NCBI RefSeq assembly: GCF_964340395.1 | Contig: NC_135567.1 | Span: 4,123,899-4,187,898, forward strand | Direction: 5' to 3' | Origin: Glandiceps talaboti | Lineage: Eukaryota; Hemichordata; Enteropneusta; Spengelidae | DNA length: 64,000 nucleotides | Shown: positions 1-12,943 of the stretch, one piece after another | How the letters are laid out: each line of letters opens with the position of its first letter | Numbering within the stretch: position 1 is the first letter of the stretch | Notes under the pieces: generated by a model | Database searches by the model: none | What the model saw: only the letters and a program-made list of their open reading frames with translations | What the model was told of the DNA's origin: nothing | Translations under genes and position numbers: made by a program

Positions 1-3000
1 GTAGTTTAGTCTAAGATGGATAGAAATAGGTGAAAAACAGTGACAGTGTTGTTGTAGCATGAATGAATTTGGAAACGAGTATAGTTTGTATGGCTAGGTA
101 ACTCTGGTGTCTGGTCTCCTAGTTACAGGCTAAAAATCAAAATGGTGGACATTTTTCTAATAAATTTTAGTAGTTTAGTCTAAGATGGATAGAAATAGGT
201 GAAAAACACTGGCAGTGTTATTGTAGCATGAATCAATTTGTAAAAGAGTATAGTTTGTAAGGCTGGGTAACTCTGGTGTCTGGTCTCCTAGTTACATGCT
301 AAAAATCAAAATGGCGGACATTTTTCTAATAAATTTCAGTAGTTTAGTCTAAGATGGATAGAAATAGGTGAAAAACAGTGACAGTGTTGTTGTAGCATGA
401 ATGAATTTGGAAACGAGTATAGTTTGTATGGCTAGGTAACTCTGGTGTCTGGTCTCCTAGTTACATGCTAAAAATCAAAATGGCGGACATTTTTCTAATA
501 AATTTTATTAGTTTAGTCTAAGATGGATAGAAATAGGTGAAAAACACTGGCAGTGTTATTGTAGCATGAATCAATTTGTAAAAGAGTATAGTTTGTAAGG
601 CTGGGTAACTCTGGTGTCTGGTCTCCTAGTTACAGGCTAAAAATCAAAATGGCGGACATTTTTCTAATAAATTTTATTAGTTTAGTCTAAGATGGATAGA
701 AATAGGTGAAAAACAGTGACAGTGTTATTGTAGCATGAATGAATTTGGAAAAGAGTATAGTTTGTAAGGCTAGGTAACTCTGGTGTCTGGTCTCCTAGTT
801 ACAGGCTAAAAATCAAAATGGCGGTCATTTTTCTAAAAAAATTTATTAGTTTAGTCTAAGATGGATAGAAATAGGTGAAAAACAGTGACAGTGTTATTGT
901 AGCATGAATGAATTTGGAAAAGAGTATAGTTTGTAAGGCTAGGTAACTCTGGTGTCTGGTCTCCTAGTTACAGGCTAGAAATCAAAATGGCGGACATTTT
1001 TCTAAAAAATTTTATTAGTTTAGTCTAAGATGGATAGAAATAGGTGAAAAACAGTGACAGTGTTATTGTAGCATGAATGAATTTGGAAAAGAGTATAGTT
1101 TGTAAGGCTAGGTAACTCTGGTGTCTGGTCTCCTAGTTACAGGCTAGAAATCAAAATGGCGGACATTTTTCTAAAAATTTTTATTAGTTTAGTCTAAGAT
1201 GGATAGAAATAGGTGAAAAACAGTGACAGTGTTATTGTAGCATGAATGAATTTGGAAAAGAGTATAGTTTGTAAGGCTAGGTAACTCTGGTGTCTGGTCT
1301 CCTAGTTACAGGCTAAAAATCAAAATGGCGGACATTTTTCTAAAAAAATTTATTAGTTTAGTCTAAGATGGATAGAAATAGGTGAAAAACAGTGACAGTG
1401 TTATTGTAGCATGAATGAATTTGGAAAAGAGTATAGTTTGTAAGGCTAGGTAACTCTGGTGTCTGGTCTCCTAGTTACATGCTAAAAATCAAAATGGCGG
1501 ACATTTTTCTAATAAATTTCAGTAGTTTAGTCTAAGATGGATAGAAATAGGTGAAAAACAGTGACAGTGTTGTTGTAGCATGAATGAATTTGGAAACGAG
1601 TATAGTTTGTATGGCTAGGTAACTCTGGTGTCTGGTCTCCTAGTTACAGGCTAAAAATCAAAATGGTGGACATTTTTCTAATAAATTTTAGTAGTTTAGT
1701 CTAAGATGGATAGAAATAGGTGAAAAACACTGGCAGTGTTATTGTAGCATGAATCAATTTGTAAAAGAGTATAGTTTGTAAGGCTGGGTAACTCTGGTGT
1801 CTGGTCTCCTAGTTACATGCTAAAAATCAAAATGGCGGACATTTTTCTAATAAATTTCAGTAGTTTAGTCTAAGATGGATAGAAATAGGTGAAAAACAGT
1901 GACAGTGTTGTTGTAGCATGAATGAATTTGGAAACGAGTATAGTTTGTATGGCTAGGTAACTCTGGTGTCTGGTCTCCTAGTTACATGCTAAAAATCAAA
2001 ATGGCGGACATTTTTCTAATAAATTTTATTAGTTTAGTCTAAGATGGATAGAAATAGGTGAAAAACACTGGCAGTGTTATTGTAGCATGAATCAATTTGT
2101 AAAAGAGTATAGTTTGTAAGGCTGGGTAACTCTGGTGTCTGGTCTCCTAGTTACAGGCTAAAAATCAAAATGGCGGACATTTTTCTAATAAATTTTATTA
2201 GTTTAGTCTAAGATGGATAGAAATAGGTGAAAAACACTGGCAGTGTTATTGTAGCATGAATGAATTTGGAAAAGAGTATAGTTTGTAAGTCTAGGTAACT
2301 CTGGTGTCTGGTCTCCAACTTACATGCTAAAAATCAAAATGGCGGACATTTTTCTAAAAAAAATTATTAGTTTAGTCTAAGATGGATAGAAATAGGTGAA
2401 AAACAGTGACAGTGTTATTGTAGCATGAATGAATTTGGAAAAGAGTATAGTTTGTAAGGCTAGGTAACTCTGGTGTCTGGTCTCCTAGTTACAAGCTAAA
2501 AATCAAAATGGCGGACATTTTTCTAAAAGATTTTATTAGTTTAGTCTAAGATGGATAGAAATAGGTGAAAAACAGTGACAGTGTTATTGTAGCATGAATG
2601 AATTTGGAAAAGAGTATAGTTTGTAAGGCTAGGTAACTCTGGTGTCTGGTCTCCTAGTTACAGGCTAAAAATCAAAATGGCGGACATTTTTCTAAAAAAT
2701 TTTATTAGTTTAGTCTAAGATGGATAGAAATGGGTGAAAAACAGTGACAGTGTTATTGTAGCATGAATGAATTTGGAAAAGAGTATAGTTTGTAAGGCTA
2801 GGTAACTCTGGTGTCTGGTCTCCTAGTTACAGGCTAGAAATCAAAATGGCGGACATTTTTCTAAAAAATTTTATTAGTTTAGTCTAAGATGGATAGAAAT
2901 AGGTGAAAAACAGTGACAGTGTTATTGTAGCATGAATGAATTTGGAAAAGAGTATAGTTTGTAAGGCTAGGTAACTCTGGTGTCTGGTCTCCTAGTTACA

Positions 3001-4990
3001 GGCTAGAAATCAAAATGGCGGACATTTTTCTAAAAAATTTTATTAGTTTAGTCTAAGATGGATAGAAATAGGTGAAAAACAGTGACAGTGTTATTGTAGC
3101 ATGAATGAATTTGGAAAAGAGTATAGTTTGTAAGGCTAGGTAACTCTGGTGTCTGGTCTCCTAGTTACAGGCTAGAAATCAAAATGGCGGACATTTTTCT
3201 AAAAAATTTTATTAGTTTAGTCTAAGATGGATAGAAATAGGTGAAAAACAGTGACAGTGTTATTGTAGCATGAATGAATTTGGAAAAGAGTATAGTTTGT
3301 AAGGCTAGGTAACTCTGGTGTCTGGTCTCCTAGTTACAGGCTAGAAATCAAAATGGCGGACATTTTTCTAAAAATTTTTATTAGTTTAGTCTAAGATGGA
3401 TAGAAATAGGTGAAAAACAGTGACAGTGTTATTGTAGCATGAATGAATTTGGAAAAGAGTATAGTTTGTAAGGCTAGGTAACTCTGGTGTCTGGTCTCCT
3501 AGTTACAGGCTAGAAATCAAAATGGCGGACATTTTTCTAAAAAATTTTATTAGTTTAGTCTAAGATGGATAGAAATGGGTGAAAAACAGTGACAGTGTTA
3601 TTGTAGCATGAATGAATTTGGAAAAGAGTATAGTTTGTAAGGCTAGGTAACTCTGGTGTCTGGTCTCCTAGTTACAGGCTAGAAATCAAAATGGCGGACA
3701 TTTTTCTAAAAATTTTTATTAGTTTAGTCTAAGATGGATAGAAATAGGTGAAAAACAGTGACAGTGTTATTGTAGCATGAATGAATTTGGAAAAGAGTAT
3801 AGTTTGTAAGGCTAGGTAACTCTGGTGTCTGGTCTCCTAGTTACAGGCTAGAAATCAAAATGGCGGACATTTTTCTAAAAATTTTTATTAGTTTAGTCTA
3901 AGATGGATAGAAATAGGTGAAAAACAGTGACAGTGTTATTGTAGCATGAATGAATTTGGAAAAGAGTATAGTTTGTAAGGCTAGGTAACTCTGGTGTCTG
4001 GTCTCCTAGTTACAGGCTAGAAATCAAAATGGCGGACATTTTTCTAAAAAAATTTATTAGTTTAGTCTAAGATGGATAGAAATAGGTGAAAAACAGTGAC
4101 AGTGTTATTGTAGCATGAATGAATTTGGAAAAGAGTATAGTTTGTAAGGCTAGGTAACTCTGGTGTCTGGTCTCCTAGTTACAGGCTAGAAATCAAAATG
4201 GCGGACATTTTTCTAAAAATTTTTATTAGTTTAGTCTAAGATGGATAGAAATAGGTGAAAAACAGTGACAGTGTTATTGTAGCATGAATGAATTTGGAAA
4301 AGAGTATAGTTTGTAAGGCTAGGTAACTCTGGTGTCTGGTCTCCTAGTTACAGGCTAGAAATCAAAATGGCGGACATTTTTCTAAAAAATTTTATTAGTT
4401 TAGTCTAAGATGGATAGAAATAGGTGAAAAACAGTGACAGTGTTATTGTAGCATGAATGAATTTGGAAAAGAGTATAGTTTGTAAGGCTAGGTAACTCTG
4501 GTGTCTGGTCTCCTAGTTACAGGCTAAAAATCAAAATGGCGGACATTTTTCTAAAAAATTTTATTAGTTTAGTCTAAGATGGATAGAAATAGGTGAAAAA
4601 CAGTGACAGTGTTATTGTAGCATGAATGAATTTGGAAAAGAGTATAGTTTGTAAGGCTAGGTAACTCTGGTGTCTGGTCTCCTAGTTACATGCTAAAAAT
4701 CAAAATGGCGGACATTTTTCTAATAAATTTTATTAGTTTAGTCTAAGATGGATAGAAATAGGTGAAAAACAGTGACAGTGTTATTGTAGCATGAATGAAT
4801 TTGGAAAACAGTATAGTTTGTAAGGCTAGGTAACTCTGGTGTCTGGTCTCCTAGTTACATGCTAAAAATCAAAATGGCGGACATTTTTCTAATAAATTTT
4901 ATTTGTTTAGTCTAAGATGGATAGAAATAGGTGAAAAACAGTGACAGTGTTGTTGTAGCATAAATGTATTTGAAAAAGACTATAGTTTGT
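1..4990. repeat. 169-bp satellite array with higher-order structure
   Basis: About 29 head-to-tail units with a period of 169 bp, seen from the phrase TAGTTTAGTCTAAGATGG at 2, 171, 340, 509 and onward. Unit types differ by diagnostic bases: type A has GTTGTTGTAGCATG and GGAAACGAG, type B has CACTGGCAGTG and TCAATTTGTAAAAG, and type C is the common form. The order A-B-A-B then C units occurs at position 1 and again near 1522, and the rare variant AATGGTGGAC recurs 1520 bp apart, so a nine-unit block was duplicated. The last unit degenerates by about 4990. The array runs off the left edge of the window. No coding capacity is apparent. Confidence 0.97.
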
Positions 4991-5179
4991 TGTGATGGTG
5001 TTTCTACTTTGGGTTTCTTATAAGGTATCAAGATGTATTATTGTTGGAGAATTAGATCATTTTCCCACTAATTTCACTGTAATTAAACTTTGTTGATGGA
5101 GATTGTTTATTATGAGCAGCCTACGTTTGTTCTATGTGTTATTCAACATGGGATATTTATATTTTATTATAAGAAACTT

Positions 5180-5640
5180 ACTTGTTAAATATAATGAGAA
5201 GAGTTTGTGGTCAAATCTTTGCAGGTTTAATTCTACTTGGAAGGTTCATCATAATGTTATGTCTAGAATTTTGTAAATCATGGTACAGGGAATTACAGAA
5301 GAGAAAAGAAGAAAATAGTACTGATAAAAACAAAATGAGAACATTTAGATTATTTAAAACAGCTTTTGGTTTTGAGAAACATCTTCTGCAAATTAAAAAT
5401 CCAGTTTGTAGAAAACTAGTGACTAAATTTAGTATTCCGGATTATAATATTTATATTGAGTTGGGGAGTTGGTGTACTCCTAAGACTCCTGTAGATGAAA
5501 GAATCTTTAAATTTTGTCAAATTATGCGGTAGAAGATGAATTTCATCATTTCATTCTTTGTTCTCATTATACCAATCAAAGAAAGGCACTTATTCTTCTT
5601 CTTTTTCATTAGATAATTCAAATTTTCATTCCTTAAATGG
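5180..5640 (+). pseudogene. Decayed LINE (non-LTR retrotransposon) C-terminal fragment
   Basis: The frame from 5182 to 5532 contains a segment (FGFEKHLLQIKNPVCRKL, then residues TKFSIPDYNIYIELGSW) typical of the region after the reverse transcriptase of invertebrate non-LTR elements. The usual zinc-knuckle-like continuation (VEDEFHHFILCSHYTNQR) is present only in another frame from about 5526, so the element is frameshifted. It then ends in stop codons. No upstream reverse transcriptase is present because the 169-bp satellite abuts it. It is a dead 5'-truncated copy. Confidence 0.6.
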
Positions 5641-6829
5641 CAAAAGTAAGTTTCTGCATATTTTGACCTCAGATGATAGACTTCCTCTTGGAAACTTTCT
5701 CGTAGATGTAAACAGTGCTCCATCAGTTGGTTAAAAGAGTATATTTTAATCATTTTATTTCTGCATGTTATTTTCGTATGCTTTACCATGCATGTTGTTA
5801 ATGTTTTCATGTAAAGATTGACTGACTGTAAACACAGCTGAGAATGGTTTAATGACAAATGCCTGTCGTTAAACTTCATGCTAGTCACTAGGAAAGCTCA
5901 GAAAACTGTCTATATATACACAATCTTGCATGGTTCTCTTCAAAACATCGTTCATTACAACAGCTGTGTTTATTCAAAACTCATTATATGGCCCATTTTA
6001 AACCCACAGAATGTTAATTGTACTTGTGTCAATTGCTTTGTACATTGTATTTTGAGCATAATGACTAATTTATGCATTCATAATCATATACGATAATAAA
6101 AGCATTTTTAATTGAATGTAACACCTCGTAATCTTTTCTTTATCAGTGTTTATGTGTTACAACTCATAGTGAGACTATGCATAGAGATGGGTCTATACTA
6201 GCGACAAACACACTACTTTCTAAACCTTGTGTCCTGCTTGAAAACGGGAAATGTTTCTGACAATGGTAATGGAGAATCAGTCCCTTGTGACGTGAGCTAA
6301 GATTCTAATCAAGGATGCTATCTATGATGATCATACAAAATAATGACGTTATTTGGGTATATGCAATATTAAAAGTTATCGTTGCCGGCGATTGCTCCGG
6401 AATATTCAGCTGCCAATATTCATTATTTTGTATTACGGTCGAAATAGAGTAGAATATTACCACCAATCATGGAATAGTGTATAATTATTAGCACACAAGT
6501 TGTTGTGATCCAGACACACGCATAGTTTTTCTATATAGTATTAGTGACACATGTACATTTTTGTCGATGAAAGAACAGGGGTCAACTTACCGTGAAAGTT
6601 CTCACCTACGGTTTGCAGTAGCACTACGCTCATCTGGACTGGCACACAGACAATTCACAGACTATGCAACAATTCTGTGACGGAAGTGGGACTGCACGTG
6701 AAGTACAAGTGACACATACATATAATGATGTCAATAACTATATACAAAGTAACGTGTGCAAAATGCGCAGGCGTAAAACGAATATGTATTAAACCAGACA
6801 CAGGAGTTGCTTACCAGTCACATGCGTTA
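5641..6829. other. Unassigned intergenic DNA
   Basis: AT-rich DNA between the LINE relic and the upstream region of the 7048 gene. I see no convincing coding segment, RNA gene or repeat. Confidence 0.5.
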
Positions 6830-7047
6830 CTGGCAACTCTCATGTCTGCAAACTCGACAACGCGCGTACTGCCTCTATCCAAAACATACTCGAACACTTC
6901 CGGGTTTGTATCGCGCATGCTCATTGCGTTTGTCAAGCGTCTGAGGTCAACAAACCCTCTGATCATTTACTGTGCATGCGACGCACGAGTCACTGGACTT
7001 CCCCGGGGGTGGGGAGGACTTACCCTGCCGTACGACTCTGAAACATC
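6830..7047 (+). promoter_or_regulatory. Probable promoter-proximal CpG-rich patch of the 7048 gene
   Basis: This stretch is richer in CpG than its surroundings (for example AACGCGCGTACTG, TATCGCGCATGC and GCATGCGACGCACGAG), and the enrichment continues into the first coding exon to about 7340. It ends at the ATG at 7048. No TATA box or initiator can be named with confidence, so the call rests on base composition and position. Confidence 0.35.
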
Positions 7048-7525
7048 ATGGAAGATAACAGAGAAGACGCCAATCTCAGGAAGTTCAAAGGTTTTTTCCC
7101 CAAACGTTTACTCCCTACTACTACCACTACTAAACGTCAACGGAAGCGACAGTCATCTCCAGAACCTGCATATCCAACTCGTTCCCACGGCTCGAGTTCC
7201 GCTAGTACTAGTAGTGGTACGTATAGTTCTGACAACTGTACAGATCGCCGTATGCATCGAGCCGGTCGCTCGGCATGGACAGAACGACAACCGGACAGAT
7301 TACATTGGTATCCTGCTAGCTTCCCCAACTTAGACCCTGGCAAATTTTGTGACGAGAGAAACAAAATCAGTGACAAGCGGCTTATTCTGAAGATTTGTAT
7401 TGAGCGTGTTATGCAATGGTTGTTGGAACCTGGCAAATTGGAACCACCAATCATCAACGAATCTGAAGTTAGTACTGTAACTGTAAGCGAGGCTGTGAAG
7501 AACGAAATACGGAAAGAACTTGAAG
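7048..7525 (+). CDS. Exon 1 of the 417-residue gene
   Basis: Encodes residues 1-159 plus one base of codon 160. The donor is GAAG|GTAAGG. It contains the basic KRQRKR segment, the Ser/Thr-rich tail and a helical part with [14 protein letters not shown] and [13 protein letters not shown]. Confidence 0.85.
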
Positions 7526-10500
7526 GTAAGGCTATGTTCCAGTGTTGGCAACTTTTCCTCTTTTGTCCCCATTTACTCACAAATTACATGCAATGTTAGT
7601 ATTGATACAATGGGATATTCCCAAAATCAAGATATGTATGTCTATTAGTTATTATTTATTAAAGGGGAACACCACTCCAGGAATTTTCATAAACTCTGCA
7701 TTCTGGAGAGTCATTTCATACTTTTACATTACCTACAATTATTTGCGATTTCAGAGAAACATCAAGTTGATCTTGTGCATCTTTGCTATGGGCTATTGCA
7801 TCATGGGAAATAACAGAACTACATTATTCAATGATTGAACAATTTAGTGATTCATGACAGCTGTTCACATTGAAATGTATAGAATGTTGTACTCATGATT
7901 ATATTAGACCAGTATATTGATGGCACAAATCAAGAGATCTGATTGGTCTAGACATTGAACTAGCACGTCTAAAATGAGCGATAATACATGGTTGGTATGT
8001 GTCCAAATTTTGATATTCACTGTCCATCTACAAATGTTGTAGTCCGCCATGATACTGATAGTGAACTCTGTAAATTGTCAGAGGAGGATTTTCCCAATGA
8101 GACAATATTTTATGGGAAATGATGAAGGAAATTTCGAAAGCAAACGGAAGTTAATCGCATAGTTGTACAAATCATTTCCTACTAAGGTCAAGGCATGCAT
8201 GCGATCGGTTCTACCATCTCAGCTGGAGTGGAAACAAGTGAGCTGTCCTGTCAGAAGCCAGTGTAAGAGCTTGCACTGGCCGACTTACCATTAATCTAAA
8301 TAGAAATTTGTCTGGGGTCCTGTCCTAGAGTATCAGTCATCAATCCAAGAGGAAAATCCTCAAACCAGAAAATCTACTGACGTAACTTCTAGTAATGTAA
8401 ATACATTGTAGATATACATGTAAACCTCTCGCTATGTCTATTGTCTCACTCTACCATGTTGCAAAGTCGGTCGGTGTCGTGCGCCAACGTTTCCACTGCG
8501 CCAAAGTTTCCGGTTCTATGATATGCGCATGTGTCGAAATTGGCCGGAAATTCTGTCGTGCATAACAATGTGAAATTATTTCCACTGCGAAAAAATTTCC
8601 GGTCATTACTTGTACACAAAGAACCATGTGATCTAATAATTAAAGGTAACTATATAGAAAACGGATTTTATTTTGAAACTTGTGACAAACTTTCCAACCG
8701 TCAGACATACACTTAATGTGACTTATTTAAATCATAGCCCATGACATTTATTATGTAGTGATGGTACCTTTTAAAGTTGATCTGAAATTCTGTTCAATTT
8801 GAATTTACTCCCTTTTATATCCATTGCGACAAACCATCAGCTCTACATCGTAAATTAAACCATGGTATATGACATTTATTTTATCGTGATTGGTATGTTT
8901 TGAAAGTTGATCAAAATTTCTGTTCAATTTGCCCCCTTTTATATCCATGAAGCATAAAGCATGCTGTATTCTATCTTTCTTTTAGCCAACAAGGTTGTTT
9001 TACGAGATGTTTATTTTACATTGTTGAAAAACAGATTTGTTTTCTTCACGGAAGTAAACTTAGGAAAGCTCAAAACAAATGGCAAATGTGTACATGTATG
9101 TCACCTCTTGTTTGTTTGTTTTGTTTACAAAATAACAAATGCATTCTGTTGTCAATAAAAACAAACAACAGAAAATTTAGTACATGTAGTTTCTTACGTA
9201 ATATAATTTTAAAGTGGCCATATGGATGAGGAGTGGGTATTTATTTTAGATTTTTCATTTGTAAAGCAATTTTATCATAGCTTCCTACCAGAAAAATCAA
9301 TATGAAACAACATTGACTACTGGTATGTCTGTATTTGTAATTCAATACATTGCAAAAAGCTAAAAATGTGTAAAACGTTTGTTATCGTTATGTACATTAA
9401 CAAATATTTTGCTCAATTTATTGAGTAACAAACACGCTGTTTCTTTTCAAATTGATTTTCAAGTACATGTAGGAAGCCATGATAAAATTGATTTGTAAAT
9501 CCAAAATCCAAAATAAATACCCAATCATCATCCACAGAGTGACTTTAACATGTAAGGTAATTAACATATTCTCAGATATATTTGAGCACAGTTTCAATAG
9601 AATTCAATTCAAGTTTATTTAACTTTATTTATCCCAAAATTGGTAATTAATATTGGCAGCTGTGGAAAGAGACATAGCTATATAAAGACAGTAAGTAAAA
9701 TCAGAATGTAAAATCTATAAAACATCACACACCACAAACACTAACTTAAAACTTACAAATCATTTAAAAGCTGTACTGTGGTTGGAATAAAGAAATGTTT
9801 GCGTCAGTTTGACCTGTAAGCTGGCGCCCTGAAACGCCGTCCAGAAGGAAGTCAAACAAACTCTGAAGATACAACGTGAACTTTACATAATAAAATTGAA
9901 CAAGCTTTCCTGAACACCTGTTGGCAGTAAAATTGTGACAAGTTTCTCTGTGGTATACCAATTATTTTGGAGCTACTTGAAACAATTCTATCCAATGAAT
10001 TTTTATTTTTGAAGGATAGGTTTTGCATAGTCAGTTTTTGTGTAGAAAGTAAGTGTACAGTATACCTAATCACCTGACATTCTAAGACAAAATCAGGTGA
10101 TGAATATTGATTTAAAATCACTGGGAAATTTCTGTAAAATCTCTAAATTTCAAAAAAAATGTATGCTGGATGAGAGTGTGAACTAAACCTAAGACCACTA
10201 AAAATAACCTACTGCTGAAACACAGTGTATTGAAGTCAGCAAACACCCTTATAAATTGTAAAAAAAAAAGGTTGTGATGGTTGCTACAGGTGTACATTGA
10301 CTGCGCTGCTGTGTTAGATTGAAATTCATGACATTTTCCCCAGTGTGACCTTTGACCCAAGATGATGATTGGATGGTGAGATGGGTGTATTTCTGTTATG
10401 TGTATTTAAACTTGTATAACATACATGGTAATCAGAACTTAGTTTTCCAGCTGTTTAGTATTTGAAAACCTGCTGTCGTTCAAATACTAGTGCTCAAATA

Positions 10501-11874
10501 GGGAACTTGCAATCCAGACTGAGCATGCTCAGATGCAAAGGACTATGGGATTATCTGTGGTTATTGTAATACCTAATCTGGAGCTACTGATAAAATAAAC
10601 CTCACACAATGGTCAGGGTAACTATGAATTGATCATTTGTGGTTGCAAACAAATGTAACAGCATTGTTTATAAAACCAATTCATTAGTATTTATTATTAC
10701 ATTTCCCATGATGCAACATTCAACATGGCAGGTTTGCAAGTTCCCTATTATTAGAATATAGAATGTAGTATGCAGGTTTAAACTTCACCTGATGATTAAT
10801 TACACATTGTAATATACTCAACCTGAATTATGTCATAAGATATACAAATGTACATGTAAGGTCATTTCATGTGACCTACATACATTATATTTATGATAAA
10901 GTCTACTTCAATTTCATTCTCCTTACAGAGTCATATATGTGTAAAATTGCGGAGATAGTTTGGGAGTCCACTCAGCTTGTCCCATTAGAAATTTTGTCCA
11001 ATGAAAAGTTGAGTGAGATTATCATGGTAAGTACATCAAGTCTTTGAGTAAAATCGATTTATGGTTCAAAATGCCAATTGTTAGCAAAAAGAATATTAGT
11101 ATGGTTGATAGAATTCAGTTGTATCTCAAGTTATGACATTGCTGTTACAGTATGGTTGAATGAATTCAGTTGTATCTCAAGTTTATAACATTGCTGTTAC
11201 AGTATGGTTGATAGAATTCAGTTGTATCTCAAGTTATGACATTGCTGTTACAGTATGGTTGATAGAATTCAATTGTATCTCAAGTTATGACATTGATGTT
11301 ACAGTATTGTTGATAGAATTCAGTTGTATCTCAAGTTATGACATTGATGTTACAGTACGGTTGATAGAATTCAGTTGTATCTCAAGTTATGACATTGATG
11401 TTACAGTATTGTTGATAGAATTCAGTTGTATCTTAAGTTTATAATTTTGTCAATATCTCTTTATAGAATATTGAAGGAGTACCTGCCAAGATCCTACTGG
11501 GTATTGAAAATATATTTATCTCCTGGCTAGAGATCAACACAACTAACAAACTACTAGAACTGAGCTTAGATGAATTGATGGATAATGTTGTCAATCATTT
11601 GTACACAAATGAATATGAGATGTTACAACATCGTGATTACATCATAAGGTAAGAAAGTCACATATATTAGAGTTTACATTGTCTGTTGGTCACATCGTAA
11701 AGGTCAAAGTGTTTACCAAAAACAAAATTAAAACAATTTTTTTTGGACAAAATTACTTTATTGACATTTTACTTGTTGGACATCAATGTACATTATAAAG
11801 TTCAGTAGTGCTATAGTCATTGTCATTGTCTCTGTCTGTCTGTCTGTCAGTCAGTTTGTCTGTCTGTCTGTCTT

Positions 11875-11924
<50 letters not shown>

Positions 11925-11929
11925 AGTCA

Positions 11930-11972
<43 letters not shown>

Positions 11973-12912
11973 AGTCAGTTTGTCTGTCTGTCTGTCTGTC
12001 TGTCAATCTGTCAGACTGTGTCTGTCATTCTGTCTGTATGCCTGTGTGTGTGTGTGTGTGTGTTTGTATAGTGTGTATGTATGTGTGTGATGCAATCATT
12101 TTGCTTTGAACAACAACAGGGATTTATAGCTAAGTGAATAAACAAATGTATGCAAATTTTAATAAGTCTAGCAACAAGCAAATTCCCATAGCAACATCAA
12201 AATGATCTGTATATGGTAAAGATAACAACATGGTTGGATAGGCAACTGGATAAACATTTATGAACACCTATACCTAGCATGGCTCACCATGTGGGTAAAC
12301 ATTATTAAAAACTGTACAGTTGTGCTGCAATGCCATTGGCGCTATTTATTTTATAATGGTTGTTTGATATAAGATAGGAATGGTCACACAATTGCAATGT
12401 CACACAAGCTCATAAAATTAACACCGTTCCTCGTTTAGGACAACCCCTCCAGTCTCACCTTTGATAAACATCTCAGAGTCTGAAGACGTGTGTTTCCTAT
12501 CACAGCTATTGTATGTCAAAAATGAAGTTTCATGGTTTGCTGTAAACTTTTGTAAATGTGTTCTTAAATTTACCTACATGTATATTGTTTGTATTTTCTA
12601 TTTAATCACAATAAAAATTAAATTTTAATAATTATGAGAAAAATGTCTTACGATGGCCTCTTTATTTTATTTTTTAGATTGAGGGGGGCAACAATAAGAC
12701 AATTTGAAACATGCAAAGAACAAAGATCTGTACAATGTGATGTGGAAGTACAAGTCAACCATTATCTTTCTGGCATGGGAAAACGTTTTGAGAGTAAAGT
12801 GCTAACAACAACAGAGGTATGTTTTCTTTCTTTAATGAGCCCATATGTACACATGTACACGAATGTATGAAAGTACATGCCTGCGTGCATGTGTGCGTAT
12901 GTACCTACGTAC

Positions 12913-12943
<31 letters not shown>

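Noticed and set aside
1-4990. CRISPR array
   Set aside because: Units are contiguous 169-bp satellite repeats without spacers, in an animal genome.
6725-7333. A 202-codon frame overlapping exon 1 of the 417-residue gene
   Set aside because: It is in a different frame from the exon chain that splices to 16990, and the CpG-rich composition explains its openness.
11786-12109. Cys/Leu/Ser/Val repeat protein
   Set aside because: Translation of the (TCTG)n tract in a family R copy.
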